Translations under genes and position numbers: made by a program
Source: Myxococcales bacterium
Lineage (GTDB): Bacteria; Myxococcota_A; Polyangia; Polyangiales; Polyangiaceae
Length of the DNA stretch: 35,187 bases
Reading direction: 5' to 3'
NCBI GenBank assembly: GCA_016212965.1
Contig: JACRDA010000106.1
Span: 1-35,187, forward strand
Shown here: one piece after another, positions 1 through 12,921 of the stretch
Numbering within the stretch: the stretch's first letter is position 1
Layout: each line of letters starts with the position of its first letter
The notes under the pieces: model-generated
Told to the model about the DNA's origin: nothing
Database searches by the model: none
Seen by the model: only the letters and a program-made list of their open reading frames with translations

Positions 1-957
1 GCGCACGCGCGCGCGGCTCGCCGGGGGACCATCTTGGTCGGTCTTGCCCGCATGGGCCGGGGTCACCCGGCGGCTGCGCGGCCGGCGCCGTGCACCGACG
101 GCGCGCTCGAGCTCCTCGACGAAGAGCGCGAGGTGTCCGTCGGCGTTGCGCGCGTCCTCGTCGGTGAGCGGCGTGAGCGCAGCGAGCAGCGTGCGCTCGT
201 CGACCAGCGTGCAGGCCGCCGCGCACGAGGTGTGCTCCTCCACGCGCTCCACCGCGCCCGCGAGCGCCGCCTCGAAGCCCGTGGCGCGCGCGGCGCCTGT
301 CGGCAGGCGCAGGATCTGCTCCACGCCCGGCAGCTCCACGAGCTCGGCATCCACGAGCTCCACGAGCTCCTCGGTGATCGCCTCTTCGAGCTCGAGGCGA
401 GCTTCCGGCGACGCGTCGTGGACGCCGAAGCTCGCGCGCCGCTCGGCGGCGTCGAGCGCCGCGAAGGTGGCACCGGCGTTCTCGGCGGCCCGCTCCAGGG
501 CCCCGGCCACGAGCGACGCCTGCGCCCGCTCGGCGACGGTCGCGACCACGTAGCCGAGGCGGTCGAGCTCGACGGTCGTCGTGCCGGCGGGGGGCGGCGT
601 CGCGTCCTCTCGCGCCGTGCGTGCGCGCTCCTCCAACAGGGCGCGCAGCGAGCGGAAGGCATCGCGGCGGATGAGGCGGTCCTCGGCGAAGATGTCGTCG
701 ACATGATCCGAGTCCATCAGGCGCACGACGATGCGATCGACGAGCACCTCGAGCGTCTCGAGCGCCGGTGCGTCGTCGAGCGCACCGGCGAGCCCGCCGT
801 CCTCCACCGCGCGCTCGAGCGCTGCGCGCTCGGGGGCGATGACGCCCTCGAGCTCGTCGAGCAGCGCCTGGTGACGTCCCACCCCGACCAGGATGTGCTC
901 GCGCTTCTGCAATGCCTCCACCGCGGCGCATGCGAGAAGGCGCTCCAGTGTGTGCAT
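1..957 (-). CDS. Hypothetical protein, 3' end beyond window
   Basis: An open frame starts at ATG 957 (MHTLERLLACAAVEALQK) and runs 319 codons without a stop to base 1, so the C-terminus lies outside the window. The product is soluble-looking, acidic and rich in Ala, Leu and Glu, with no signal peptide or clear membrane span. Helical, coiled-coil-prone stretches occur, for example an ELVEL/AELVEL repeat near residue 210. I recognise no family. Codon use (third positions G/C) and the same orientation as the upstream kinase/TPR pair support a real gene. The gap to the upstream gene is 132 bp, so it may be read from the same transcript. No strong Shine-Dalgarno precedes the ATG. The overlapping open frames on the plus strand here look like antisense shadows. 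Confidence 0.6.
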   Translation of the reverse strand, partial: MHTLERLLACAAVEALQKREHILVGVGRHQALLDELEGVIAPERAALERAVEDGGLAGALDDAPALETLEVLVDRIVVRLMDSDHVDDIFAEDRLIRRDAFRSLRALLEERARTAREDATPPPAGTTTVELDRLGYVVATVAERAQASLVAGALERAAENAGATFAALDAAERRASFGVHDASPEARLELEEAITEELVELVDAELVELPGVEQILRLPTGAARATGFEAALAGAVERVEEHTSCAAACTLVDERTLLAALTPLTDEDARNADGHLALFVEELERAVGARRRPRSRRVTPAHAGKTDQDGPPASRARVR

Positions 958-1089
958 GATTGGACGAGACTACACGCTTTGGCGAGCCACGCGAGGGGCT
1001 TTGTCGCGCGCGCGAGGCGTGCTCGAGGCCGCGTTCCGGGCGTGTCGCGCGACCGCTTCGCAGTGTCGCCGTGCGGCACGATCCGGGCG

Positions 1090-1973
1090 TCAGAACCGGC
1101 CGCGTGCGACCGCGCCGACGCCCGCCGGACCCACCTCGAGCGCGAGCCCGATCTCGGGCTCTGCGTCGATGCTGGGAACGGGTGGTGCCGTCACCACGAG
1201 CACGACACCGGTCACCACCGCGGCAGCGCCGAGGATCCACGACACGTCGCCGGCGAGCGCGAGCGCGTTGCTGCCAGCGATGTCGTCGCGGGCGCTCGCA
1301 CGACACAGCTGGAGATCGGTGGTGGTGCTGCAAACGGTCGCGCCATCCGGGCGCCGACTCGCGGCGACACCGTCCATGGACAGGCCGGCGATCACCGCCG
1401 CCCCGCCGATGCCGGTGAGCACCCAGCCGGCGACGCGGCGCGGCTCGCCGTCGTCCTGCACCGCGCGCTCGGCCTCGATGCGCCGCCGCTCGCGCGCCTC
1501 GGCGTCCTCCCGCAACTTGCGCTCCGCCTCGGCGTTCTGCGCCTCTTCCGTCGCCGTCTCGGCGTCGGCGAGGCGCTGCCCGAGGTCGGCCAGCCGTGCG
1601 TCGAGCGCTTCCCACTCGCTCTTCGGCGCGGCATCGCGGTACTTCTGCAGGTTCTCGCGAGCGCGCTTGAAGTCGCCGAGCTGCTTGTAGGCGTTCGAGA
1701 TGGCCTCGAAGATGAGCGGCTCGTGGGAGATGTCGTAGCTCTGCTCCCACTTCAGGATGGCCTCTTCGTACTCACGCTCGTTGTAGGCGAGCCATGCCTG
1801 GTTGAAGAGGCGCTTGGCTTCCTGCCGCTGCTGCGTGGAGATGGGCTGCTGGGCGTGCGCGAGCCGTGGCGCACCGGCGAGCCCGGCGAGCAACGCCGCC
1901 GCGGCGAGCGGCGCGCAGGCGCGCGCCAGCCCGGGAGCCAGCCGGCGTCGGCCGGGTGTGCCTCGGTGCATCG

Positions 1974-1977
<4 letters not shown>
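1090..1977 (-). CDS. Exported TPR-like protein with two C-terminal membrane segments
   Basis: The product is 295 aa. ATG 1977 overlaps the upstream kinase stop as ATGA (1977-1974), which fixes the start and suggests translational coupling. Residues 1-42 form a signal peptide (Arg-rich, a hydrophobic Ala/Leu core, then AHA before QQ). Residues about 50-125 are TPR-like helices (AKRLFNQAWLAYNEREYEEA, then a second unit ending in FKRARENLQKYRD). They are followed by a charged coiled coil (about 130-180) rich in Glu, Arg and Ala. Two hydrophobic segments follow, beginning near VAGWVLTGIGG and WILGAAAVVTGVV. TPR proteins of this form often sit beside Ser/Thr kinases in myxobacteria; the overlap suggests it works with the kinase, as partner or substrate (inference). 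No enzymatic motif is visible. Confidence 0.75.
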
Positions 1978-3713
<1,736 letters not shown>

Positions 3714-3714
3714 G

Positions 3715-3732
3715 ACCGCGCCTCGGCGCGGT
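3715..3732 (-). promoter_or_regulatory. Perfect 8-bp palindrome just before the kinase start
   Basis: ACCGCGCC (3715-3722) and GGCGCGGT (3725-3732) are perfect inverted repeats around a 2-base centre, ending one base before the GTG start at 3713. No Shine-Dalgarno is visible there. As RNA it would form a hairpin at the initiation site; as DNA it could be an operator. Function is inferred only. Confidence 0.3.
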
Positions 3733-3765
3733 GGTCGGGTGGGGGCAGGGAAGCCACGCGCCTCG

Positions 3766-3795
3766 ATTGTGCCGGATTTCGGGGCGGGCTTCCAA
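3766..3795 (-). promoter_or_regulatory. Candidate sigma-70-type promoter for the kinase gene
   Basis: Read on the minus strand, TTGGAA (3795-3790) is followed after 18 bases by CACAAT (3771-3766). This lies in the 147-bp gap between gyrA and the kinase and would give a leader of about 45 bases. The match is partial, so this is a candidate only. Confidence 0.3.
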
Positions 3796-3860
3796 TGTCG
3801 CGACGGCGCGGCGGCGCTGCGGGCGCCTTCACGACCCCCTCGACCCCGACGCGTGCAGGG

Positions 3861-6569
<2,709 letters not shown>

Positions 6570-6581
6570 GGCCGGTGCACC

Positions 6582-6610
6582 GTTCTAGTGCAACGGCCGG
6601 GCTGCGCCAA
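6582..6610 (-). promoter_or_regulatory. gyrA promoter candidate
   Basis: On the minus strand, TTGGCG (6610-6605) is followed after 17 bases by TAGAAC (6587-6582), and the gyrA ATG begins 12 bases later. The transcript leader would be about 5-6 bases, leaving no room for a Shine-Dalgarno. It sits in the 81-bp divergent region shared with the gene at 6651. Confidence 0.45.
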
Positions 6611-6650
6611 TCGTGGCCGCGCCCGCCGGGCGGTCCTGCGTCCGATCCTG

Positions 6651-8534
6651 ATGCGGCGTGGCGCACGCTGGTCTAGCGTGCGGGGCCTGTTTCGCACGGC
6701 CCTGTCCCATGCGCTCGCGAGCGCGGCCGACGCGGGTGGCGACCCCGCCGTGGCGCGGCGCGAGCTGCGGGTGGATCCGGTTCTCGGCTGGCTGGCCCGG
6801 GCTCGGTTGCACAAGCTCCTCGCCGCGGCGCGGCGCGAGGCGCCCGACGCGACTTCCGCCGAGCTGTGCCAGCGCGCGTTCCTCATCCTGCACGCTCGTC
6901 CACTCGGGCCCGCGGCCGACCGGGCGGCCCTCACGGCAGCCTACGCCGCGGCGCAGTGGGAGCGACCGCGAGGCGCGGCGCTGCGTCGCAGCTACCGCGT
7001 GACGGCGCTCGCGGCGCTCGGCGCGCTGGGACTGGCCGTCGGTGCGGTGGTCTTCGCGCTCGGCCGAAGCGGTGGCGATGCCGGCCCGGCCGGGGCGCCC
7101 GAGCGCCGCTATGAGCAGCTCCCGACCGGCGACGTCGTGGCGCAGCTGTTCGGGGAGCGCCTGCCGCGCCTCGTGACGGCGCTTGCCGCGCTCGCCGAGC
7201 GCGGCGCCCGCGACGAGGCGGCGAGCGCCGAGGTCCGCGAGGCGGCCGCGACCCTGGTGGACGCGGACGCCGTGGCGGCGCTCGGCCCCGAGGTCGTCGC
7301 CGCGGTCGGCGCGCTCGCCGCGGCGCTCCGCGCCGTCGTCGAGCAGGGCACGGGCGCCGAGCCCCTCGCGGACGCGGTCGGCGCGCTCGACGCGGCCCTC
7401 GGGCGCGCGCGGATCCCCGTCTACCTCGACGGCGACGTGCTCACCTACGCGGACGGCCACCGCCGCCCGGTCGTGTTCGCCTACCGCATCGAGGCGGAGC
7501 GGCCGTGGCGCTCGGGCGAGCGCGTGGTGCGTGCTCTCCGGCTGCGGCGGCTCGACCGGCTCGCGACGCGCATGCTGCTGATGGGGATGGTCCGGCCGGG
7601 GATGCGCGAGGCGCTCGTGTTGCTCGACCAGACCGAGGACGAGCTCCTGCGCCTGCTCCTGCCCGCGCTCGCGCCCGGCGCGCCCCTCGCATTCTCGCGC
7701 CGGCCCGAGGACGACTGGCCGGGGCGCTCGAGCTTCGAGCTCGCGGCGGGCGAGGTGGAGCGGCGCGAGCTCGGCGCGGCGCTCGGGGCGGACGGCGCTC
7801 GGGCGGGGACGCTGCTCGGCGAGCGCGAGCGCATCCTCGACGGCATCGAGACGCGCCTCGCCGCGCAGGGGCTCCGCCTCGTGGGCGGGCGCACCCTGGA
7901 GCTCCCGGACGGGTGGCTCGACAGCCTCGGGGCGAGCGCTCGGCCTGAGGAGCGCGCGGCGCTCGCCGCGCTCGCCCCCGAGCTCGCTCGGCCGGAGCTC
8001 GGGCGCGCGCTCGCCGCCGCCACCGACGCCCTCGCGGGGTCCATCGAGATGCACGAGGTCGAGCACCGGCTCGACGACGGCGCCGAGCTGCCGATTCCGC
8101 TGGCGCTCGGGGTGCGCCTCGGACCGGCGGCCGTCGCCGGGCAGGGCAGCGAGACCGCCCGGCGCTCGAGCGCCGAGCTCTCCGCCTACCTCGCGACCCT
8201 GGCGCGCGACACGGCTACCCCGGGCGTCAACGCGCTCCTCGTGGCCCGCTTCCTCCTGGTCGATGCGGCGCTCGGCAGCGTGGAGATGCCGGCGGCGGCG
8301 GTCATCCTCGAGGGCCTCGGCCGCGAGCTCGGGCTCGCCGATGCCGAGCTCCCGCCCGGGCGCCCCGCCCGCGAGCGCGTCGCGGCCCTCGTGCTCGCGT
8401 TGCTCGGTCGCCCCGCGGACGAGGTCCGCGCAGCGGCCGCCCGGCTCTGGGCAGCGTCGTTCGGCCGGCCCTTGCCGCCGCTCGCACCGGACGGGCCCCT
8501 GGCCGCGCCGGCGGTGGGGACCGCCCGGCCCTGA
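6651..8534 (+). CDS. Large single-pass membrane protein of unknown function
   Basis: The product is 627 aa from ATG 6651, or 618 aa from GTG 6678 (VRGLFRTALSHAL). The TCT and AGC codons just before 6678 are rare here, so the shorter form is quite possible; neither start has a Shine-Dalgarno. Counting from 6678, residues 1-105 are a helical cytoplasmic part, and 107-128 form one membrane span (VTALAALGALGLAVGAVVFAL) with positive residues before it. About 490 residues, Ala/Leu/Arg-rich and probably extracytoplasmic, follow. A short beta-like patch (IPVYLDGDVLTYADGHRRPV) lies just after the first outer third. I recognise no family or catalytic motif. Third-position GC bias over the whole frame supports coding. 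A strong hairpin follows the stop, so it is probably monocistronic. Confidence 0.75.
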   Translation: MRRGARWSSVRGLFRTALSHALASAADAGGDPAVARRELRVDPVLGWLARARLHKLLAAARREAPDATSAELCQRAFLILHARPLGPAADRAALTAAYAAAQWERPRGAALRRSYRVTALAALGALGLAVGAVVFALGRSGGDAGPAGAPERRYEQLPTGDVVAQLFGERLPRLVTALAALAERGARDEAASAEVREAAATLVDADAVAALGPEVVAAVGALAAALRAVVEQGTGAEPLADAVGALDAALGRARIPVYLDGDVLTYADGHRRPVVFAYRIEAERPWRSGERVVRALRLRRLDRLATRMLLMGMVRPGMREALVLLDQTEDELLRLLLPALAPGAPLAFSRRPEDDWPGRSSFELAAGEVERRELGAALGADGARAGTLLGERERILDGIETRLAAQGLRLVGGRTLELPDGWLDSLGASARPEERAALAALAPELARPELGRALAAATDALAGSIEMHEVEHRLDDGAELPIPLALGVRLGPAAVAGQGSETARRSSAELSAYLATLARDTATPGVNALLVARFLLVDAALGSVEMPAAAVILEGLGRELGLADAELPPGRPARERVAALVLALLGRPADEVRAAAARLWAASFGRPLPPLAPDGPLAAPAVGTARP

Positions 8535-8537
8535 CGG

Positions 8538-8561
8538 CCCCGACGACTCCTGGCGTCGGGG
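8538..8561 (+). terminator. Hairpin terminator after the unknown membrane protein
   Basis: CCCCGACG (8538-8545) and CGTCGGGG (8554-8561) form a perfect 8-bp stem with an 8-base loop, starting three bases after the stop codon. There is no U-tract, as is common in such GC-rich genomes. Confidence 0.5.
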
Positions 8562-8575
8562 CGGGGGCGTCGCGC

Positions 8576-8606
8576 TTGTTGGCCCGCGCCGGGGCGGTTG
8601 GCTAAT
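8576..8606 (+). promoter_or_regulatory. Candidate promoter of the SohB-like gene
   Basis: TTGTTG (8576-8581) is followed after 19 bases by GCTAAT (8601-8606), and the ATG begins at 8615, eight bases on. The -10-like box is so close that the mRNA would start at or next to the start codon. No Shine-Dalgarno is present. Spacing is long, so confidence is limited. Confidence 0.3.
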
Positions 8607-8614
8607 CCGCCCCC

Positions 8615-9601
8615 ATGCCGGACGTGCTCTGGGACACGCTCGCCTTCGCGGCGAAGGCCTTCGTGGTGTTCGCCACGGTGCTCGCCTGCGCGGCGGCCAT
8701 CTTCGGCCGAGCCCGTGCCGGGCGCGGCCGCGCGCGGAGCCGTGTGCGCGTCGAGCGCGTGAACGAGCGCATGGGGCGTGCCGCCGAGGCCGTGCGACGC
8801 GCAGGCATGGACCCGCGGGCGGCCCGCAAGCACCACAAGGAGCTCGCACGCCGGGAGCGCGCGGCGGTGTCGAGCGCTAGGCCGTCGGTCTACGTGCTCG
8901 ATTTCAAGGGGGATCTCCTCGCCACGGCGGTGGAGTCCCTGCGCGAGGAGGTGAGCGCCCTCGCCCTCGTGGTCCAGCCGGACGACGAGGTGGTCGTGCG
9001 GCTCGAGAGCCCCGGCGGGGCGGCGCATGCCTACGGGCTCGCGGCCTCGCAGCTCGCGCGGCTACGCGATCGCGGCATCCGGCTGACGGCCTGCGTCGAC
9101 AAGGTTGCGGCGAGCGGGGGCTACATGATGGCCGCCGTGGCCGAGCGCATCGTGGCGGCCCCGTTCGCGATCCTCGGGTCCATCGGCGTCGCCGCTCCCG
9201 TGCCGAACCTGCACCGCTTGCTCGAGCGCCACGGCGTCGACTACCGCGAGATGACCGCCGGCGAGTTCAAGCGCACCGTGAGCGTGTTCGGCGAGATCAC
9301 CGAGGACGGGCGCCGCAAATTCCAGGAGCAGCTCGACGAGACCCACGGTCTCTTCAAGGACTTCGTCCAGCGGTACCGCCCCGCCCTCGACGTGGCCCGG
9401 GTCGCGACCGGCGAGCACTGGCACGGCACGCGCGCGCTCGAGCTCGGCCTCGCCGACGAGCTCGCCACGAGCGACGACTACCTACTCGCGCGGCTCGACC
9501 GTGCGCGCATCTTCGAGGTTCGCGTCGAGCGTCCCCGGACGCTGCGCGGGTGGCTCGGGCGCTCGCTCGACCTTGTCCGTGCCCGCCTGGTCGGCGTCTG
9601 A
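8615..9601 (+). CDS. sohB: SohB/SppA-type membrane serine protease (S49 family)
   Basis: The product is 328 aa. One N-terminal membrane span (about residues 8-30) is followed by a basic, charged region (32-85) typical of SohB. The S49 peptidase fold starts at about residue 90. Nucleophile Ser167 sits in AASGGYMM and general base Lys219 in EFKRT, the Ser/Lys dyad of this family; ESPGGAAHAYG (131-141) is the usual oxyanion-side segment. Length fits SohB (about 350 aa) rather than the doubled SppA (about 600 aa). It is expected to cut membrane or signal peptides at the inner membrane. It lies 80 bp after the unknown membrane protein, separated by a hairpin, so it probably has its own promoter. 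The next gene is convergent. Confidence 0.88.
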   Translation: MPDVLWDTLAFAAKAFVVFATVLACAAAIFGRARAGRGRARSRVRVERVNERMGRAAEAVRRAGMDPRAARKHHKELARRERAAVSSARPSVYVLDFKGDLLATAVESLREEVSALALVVQPDDEVVVRLESPGGAAHAYGLAASQLARLRDRGIRLTACVDKVAASGGYMMAAVAERIVAAPFAILGSIGVAAPVPNLHRLLERHGVDYREMTAGEFKRTVSVFGEITEDGRRKFQEQLDETHGLFKDFVQRYRPALDVARVATGEHWHGTRALELGLADELATSDDYLLARLDRARIFEVRVERPRTLRGWLGRSLDLVRARLVGV

Positions 9602-9616
9602 GCCCGTTCGGGGCTC
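9600..9616 (+). terminator. Short hairpin overlapping the sohB stop
   Basis: GAGCCC (9600-9605) and GGGCTC (9611-9616) pair around the 5-base loop GTTCG. The hairpin overlaps the TGA stop of the protease gene (9599-9601). There is no U-tract. Confidence 0.35.
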
Positions 9617-9943
9617 ACGATGGGAATCCGCTCCGAGCTCCTGGACGATGGCGAACATGGCACCTGCGAGGTGAGCTTGGGCGCACGTCCGGCCGCGGGC
9701 CGTCGTGAGCGCGTTCCATCCAGTCGTACCGACGTCACCGCGGGGCGGTGCGCAAGATGTAAACAGCGTCACAGGGGACCCGGGGGGAAGGTCACCGCCG
9801 GACGCCGGCCTCTGGCGTAGCAGAAACCGTGCCGCGAAAACGGTTCATGAATTCGATTGGTTGCGGTGTGACGCCGGGCGTCGTTCTTGCAGAACTGAAA
9901 TCCGTGGGTCGGTCGTGCAAGGGGGGACGGCGCGGAACCTGGG
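9617..9943. other. Gene-free convergent spacer with hairpins and an AT-richer patch
   Basis: I see no convincing gene here. The part at about 9822-9905 is clearly less GC-rich than anything around it. It holds two hairpins: AACCGT (9825-9830) with ACGGTT (9840-9845), and GACGC (9870-9874) with GCGTC (9878-9882). Either could end transcription of the kinase gene coming from the right or of sohB from the left. Short open frames across this spacer run into the antisense of the kinase and look spurious. Confidence 0.4.
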
Positions 9944-11899
9944 TCAGCAGTCGTCAGGGACGGAACGAGCGAAGAAGAGGCCGACTATCACGCTCCACAT
10001 CGCGCCCGACTTGTCGTCGCTCTGGTAGGTGACCATCGCCGGGGCGTTGCCCTCGGGCCGCCCCTGTGCCGTCGCCTTCGCCATGACCTCGCCGAAGGTG
10101 CAGCGCGGCAGCGGCACGTCGGCACCCTCGTCGTCGCACACGTCGCCCGGGAACAGGTAGCTCTGCACCCCGAGCTGCGTCGCGGTGATCATCACGCACG
10201 CGTTCTGGTGCGCGCGCGAGCGGAAGCGGAAGGTGGCCTGGTGGGTGATGGCCACCGTGAGGTCGACGACTCCCTTGGCGTCGACGCCGTTTGCGCTGAT
10301 GAAGACGAGGCTCGCGTCGGGGTACTGGTCGCGTGCCGTGGCCACCGCGGTCGGCAGATAGCCCGACACGTCGAAGGCCGTGCTCTTGAATTTCACGGGC
10401 GCCGCCGGCGCGCCTCCGCGGTCGTCGCGGGGCGCGGAATCGGTCGCCCGCTGCGCCGACGCCGTGGCCTGCTTGGCCCCGCGGGCCGGCGCCAGCACGA
10501 CCACGAGCGTCGCGACGAGCGCGGCGACGCAGGCCGACCCGAGTAGCCCGAGCCACAGCGCGGTTCGCCGGCGCGCGCGCGGCGGGCTCGCGCTCGGCTG
10601 GGTCGGGCCCGCGACGCCCTGGAGCGTGCCGGGCGCCGGCGCGCCCTCGGTGGGAGGTCGGCCGGCGGGCGCGCCCGTACGCTGGGCGGCCGCGGACGGG
10701 AGCGTGCCTGACGCGGCGCCAGGGACGAGGTAGGCCCCCGCCGCGGCCGACGGCGTGACCGGTGCCGCGGCTGCCGGCTGGGCCGTGGAGCCCGTCGGTG
10801 CGGCGGCTTGCGCCTGGGCCCAGGTCTCCGGTCCGACGGATTGCACGCCGTACGAGACGGCGGGGCTCGTGCCGCTCGCCCCGGCGACCTGCGCGGCCGC
10901 GCCCGCGCCGCCGAGCGGCCAGGTGACCGGCGGAAACGCCGCCTGGTGGAGCGCCGCCCCGAGCTCGCGCGCCGACTGGAAGCGCTCGGCCGGGTGCTTG
11001 GCGGCGGCTCGCAGGATCACCGCGGCCCAGGCCGGCGGCATGTCCGGGCGAAGCGCGCGCGGATCGGCGATGGGCTGCTCGACGTGCTGGCGCAGCAGCT
11101 CGTAGAGGGAGGCCCCGTGGAATGGCTTGTGGCCCGTGGCGCCCTCGAAGAGCACGAGCGCGAGGGCGTAGAGGTCGCTGCGTGCGTCAGCCACCTGCCC
11201 GAGCGCCTGTTCCGGGGCCATGTAGTGCGGCGTGCCGAGGAGCGAGCCCTGCGCGGTCTGGTGCGCGCCCACGAGCGAGCGCGTCACGCCCGGCACCGTC
11301 ACGCCGGTCCGGCGCAACTTCGCGATGCCGAAGTCGAGCAGTTTCGCCCGGCCGGCGCGCGTCACGAAGATGTTGTCGGGCTTGATGTCTCGATGGACGA
11401 TGCCGCGCTCGTGCGCTGCGGCGAGCGCGTCGAGCACCTCGAGCGCGAGCCGGGCGAGCTCGTCGAGGGGCAAGGGGCCTCGTTCGAGGATGTGGCGCGA
11501 CAGGGGTGCACCGTCGAGGTACTCCATCAGGATGAAGGGCAGGTTGCGACGCGCGGCAGGCCGGGGGCTCGGCAGCCACCCGAGGTCGAGCACGTTGACG
11601 ATGCCCTCGTGGTGGATGAGGTTGACGGCACGCGCCTCGGCGAAGAAGCGCTGCACGTCGGCGTCCTCGATCTCCTCGCTGCCCGCGAGTATCTTCACCG
11701 CGACGCGGCTGCCGATGTCCGGGTGCACCCCCTTGTAGACGCGGCCCATGCCGCCCGTGCCGAGGAGCGAGGCGAGCCGGTAGCTGCCCACGGTCGCACC
11801 GAGGAGCGGGTCGCTGTGGCCGTCGGCGAGGGGCGATCCATCGCGGGTGCAGCGACTCCCCTCCGCAAAGCCAGCCCCGCACTCTGGACACACGAACAC
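9944..11899 (-). CDS. Ser/Thr protein kinase with extracytoplasmic C-terminal domain
   Basis: The product is 651 aa from GTG 11899. A -10-like TATGCT box only six bases upstream argues against longer in-frame starts. The N-terminus is a zinc-ribbon-like stretch (CPEC 4-7, Cys17). The kinase domain spans about 38-310. It has GTGGMG (47-52), Lys69 (VAVKIL), HRDIKPDN (169-176), DFG (189-191) and GTPHYMAPEQ. A long Ala/Pro/Gly linker follows, one membrane span (about 447-470), then about 180 residues outside. Unlike the tail of the kinase at 1974, this outer part looks folded, with mixed beta/alpha patterning and four Cys that could form disulfides (in NACVM, GDVCDD, PRCTF and the final DDC), so it may be the sensor domain. 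I do not recognise that domain. The gene is convergent with sohB and divergent from the lipoprotein gene at 12061. Confidence 0.93.
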   Translation of the reverse strand: MFVCPECGAGFAEGSRCTRDGSPLADGHSDPLLGATVGSYRLASLLGTGGMGRVYKGVHPDIGSRVAVKILAGSEEIEDADVQRFFAEARAVNLIHHEGIVNVLDLGWLPSPRPAARRNLPFILMEYLDGAPLSRHILERGPLPLDELARLALEVLDALAAAHERGIVHRDIKPDNIFVTRAGRAKLLDFGIAKLRRTGVTVPGVTRSLVGAHQTAQGSLLGTPHYMAPEQALGQVADARSDLYALALVLFEGATGHKPFHGASLYELLRQHVEQPIADPRALRPDMPPAWAAVILRAAAKHPAERFQSARELGAALHQAAFPPVTWPLGGAGAAAQVAGASGTSPAVSYGVQSVGPETWAQAQAAAPTGSTAQPAAAAPVTPSAAAGAYLVPGAASGTLPSAAAQRTGAPAGRPPTEGAPAPGTLQGVAGPTQPSASPPRARRRTALWLGLLGSACVAALVATLVVVLAPARGAKQATASAQRATDSAPRDDRGGAPAAPVKFKSTAFDVSGYLPTAVATARDQYPDASLVFISANGVDAKGVVDLTVAITHQATFRFRSRAHQNACVMITATQLGVQSYLFPGDVCDDEGADVPLPRCTFGEVMAKATAQGRPEGNAPAMVTYQSDDKSGAMWSVIVGLFFARSVPDDC

Positions 11900-11905
11900 G
11901 CCCCG

Positions 11906-11911
11906 AGCATA
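11906..11911 (-). promoter_or_regulatory. -10-like box giving a leaderless kinase mRNA
   Basis: TATGCT (minus strand, 11911-11906) ends six bases before the GTG at 11899. A transcript starting at the usual distance would begin at the start codon itself. No good -35 hexamer is visible at 16-18 bases. Confidence 0.35.
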
Positions 11912-12060
11912 GCTGGCTTCGGGGGCGCGGCCCGGTCGATCTAGCGCCGCGGGCGAGCGCCCGCCGCGCCGGGAGCGCCGTCGATGCTGCAAGCTTCCGC
12001 GCGGCGTGCGAACATGCGAGGCCAAGAGCGACCCCGGCCGGGGTTGCGAGGAGCGGCGGC

Positions 12061-12921
12061 ATGGACGGGCAGCTTTCGCGCACACGCTGGGCTCGGGCGA
12101 CGGTGTTCCCACGGCGTGCGGCCCTCTGCGCGTGCGCCGCGCTCGCGCCCGGCGGCCTCGTCGCCTGCCAGCCGGCGCAGGCCGCGCTCGCGATCGCGGA
12201 GGCCACCGACGCGCTCGTCGAGGCGACGGGGGCGACCCAGGCCCTCGTGCTCACGGCCCGAGCGATCGAGCTCGGCACGAGCTTCGCGGCGGTCGACGAC
12301 CCCGAGACCTCGGCAGCCGCCCACGGCGCCCGGCTCCTCGTCGATCTCCCCTGCGCCCTCGTGGCGGTCGATGGCGCCACGGTAAGCGTCGAGCACGGCG
12401 CCGAGTGCGCGGTCATGGGCCGCGCGCTCGCGGGCTCCCAGCTCATCACCATCGTCGCCAACGACGACGAGGGCATCGTCGTCGACCACGAGTGGACGGG
12501 CCTCACGGACGGGATCGTCTCGGTCGACGGCTGGGCCGAGGCCGTGTGGCTCGACGGCGACGAGGGCCGGACCGTGCTGCACGAGATCAGCTGGACGCGC
12601 CTCGCCGACGAGCGCACCGGCGTCGGCTACACCGAGCTCTACCAGTCCCCGGCCGCGGGCGGCCTCGCCGAGGGGGTGCTCCTCGAGGGCCTCGCGTTCT
12701 GGACGGGCCTGCGCGGCGAGTGGGGTCTCGAGCTCTACGGGGCCGACGTCCGCTGGGTCGACGCGGTGCCGCAGGCCGGCCTCTACGTGCTCGACACGCC
12801 GTACTCGAAGTCGGTGCACCTCTCCTTCCAGCGCCTCGACCCCGTCTCCATCTCCGTGACCGTCGCGGGGCCGGTGCGCAGCTACGACTTCGCGGTCGAT
12901 CCGTCGGGCGAGCTATTCTAG
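12061..12921 (+). CDS. Predicted lipoprotein of unknown function
   Basis: The product is 286 aa. ATG 12061 has a good Shine-Dalgarno, GAGGAG (12048-12053), seven bases upstream. Two Arg-rich patches precede a hydrophobic run and a textbook lipobox LVAC with Cys36, so the mature protein should be lipid-anchored in the envelope. The mature part is acidic and beta-rich in appearance, with many Val/Asp/Gly/Trp alternations (WTGLTDGIVSVDGWAEAVW). It has no family I recognise and no clear catalytic motif. The stop is followed by a small CGCGG/CCGCG hairpin (12922-12935). The prolyl isomerase lipoprotein gene starts 139 bp downstream on the same strand, so the two may be co-expressed. Confidence 0.8.
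   Translation: MDGQLSRTRWARATVFPRRAALCACAALAPGGLVACQPAQAALAIAEATDALVEATGATQALVLTARAIELGTSFAAVDDPETSAAAHGARLLVDLPCALVAVDGATVSVEHGAECAVMGRALAGSQLITIVANDDEGIVVDHEWTGLTDGIVSVDGWAEAVWLDGDEGRTVLHEISWTRLADERTGVGYTELYQSPAAGGLAEGVLLEGLAFWTGLRGEWGLELYGADVRWVDAVPQAGLYVLDTPYSKSVHLSFQRLDPVSISVTVAGPVRSYDFAVDPSGELF

Noticed and set aside
474..500. TGGCAC followed by TT as a sigma-54 promoter
   Set aside because: The GG/GC spacing and TTGC element do not fit, and it lies inside the first coding region. Other TGGCAC words in the window also lack a proper -12 element.
9829..10032. Small plus-strand open frame in the sohB/kinase gap
   Set aside because: It runs into the antisense of the kinase C-terminus, has no ribosome site and has an unlikely composition.
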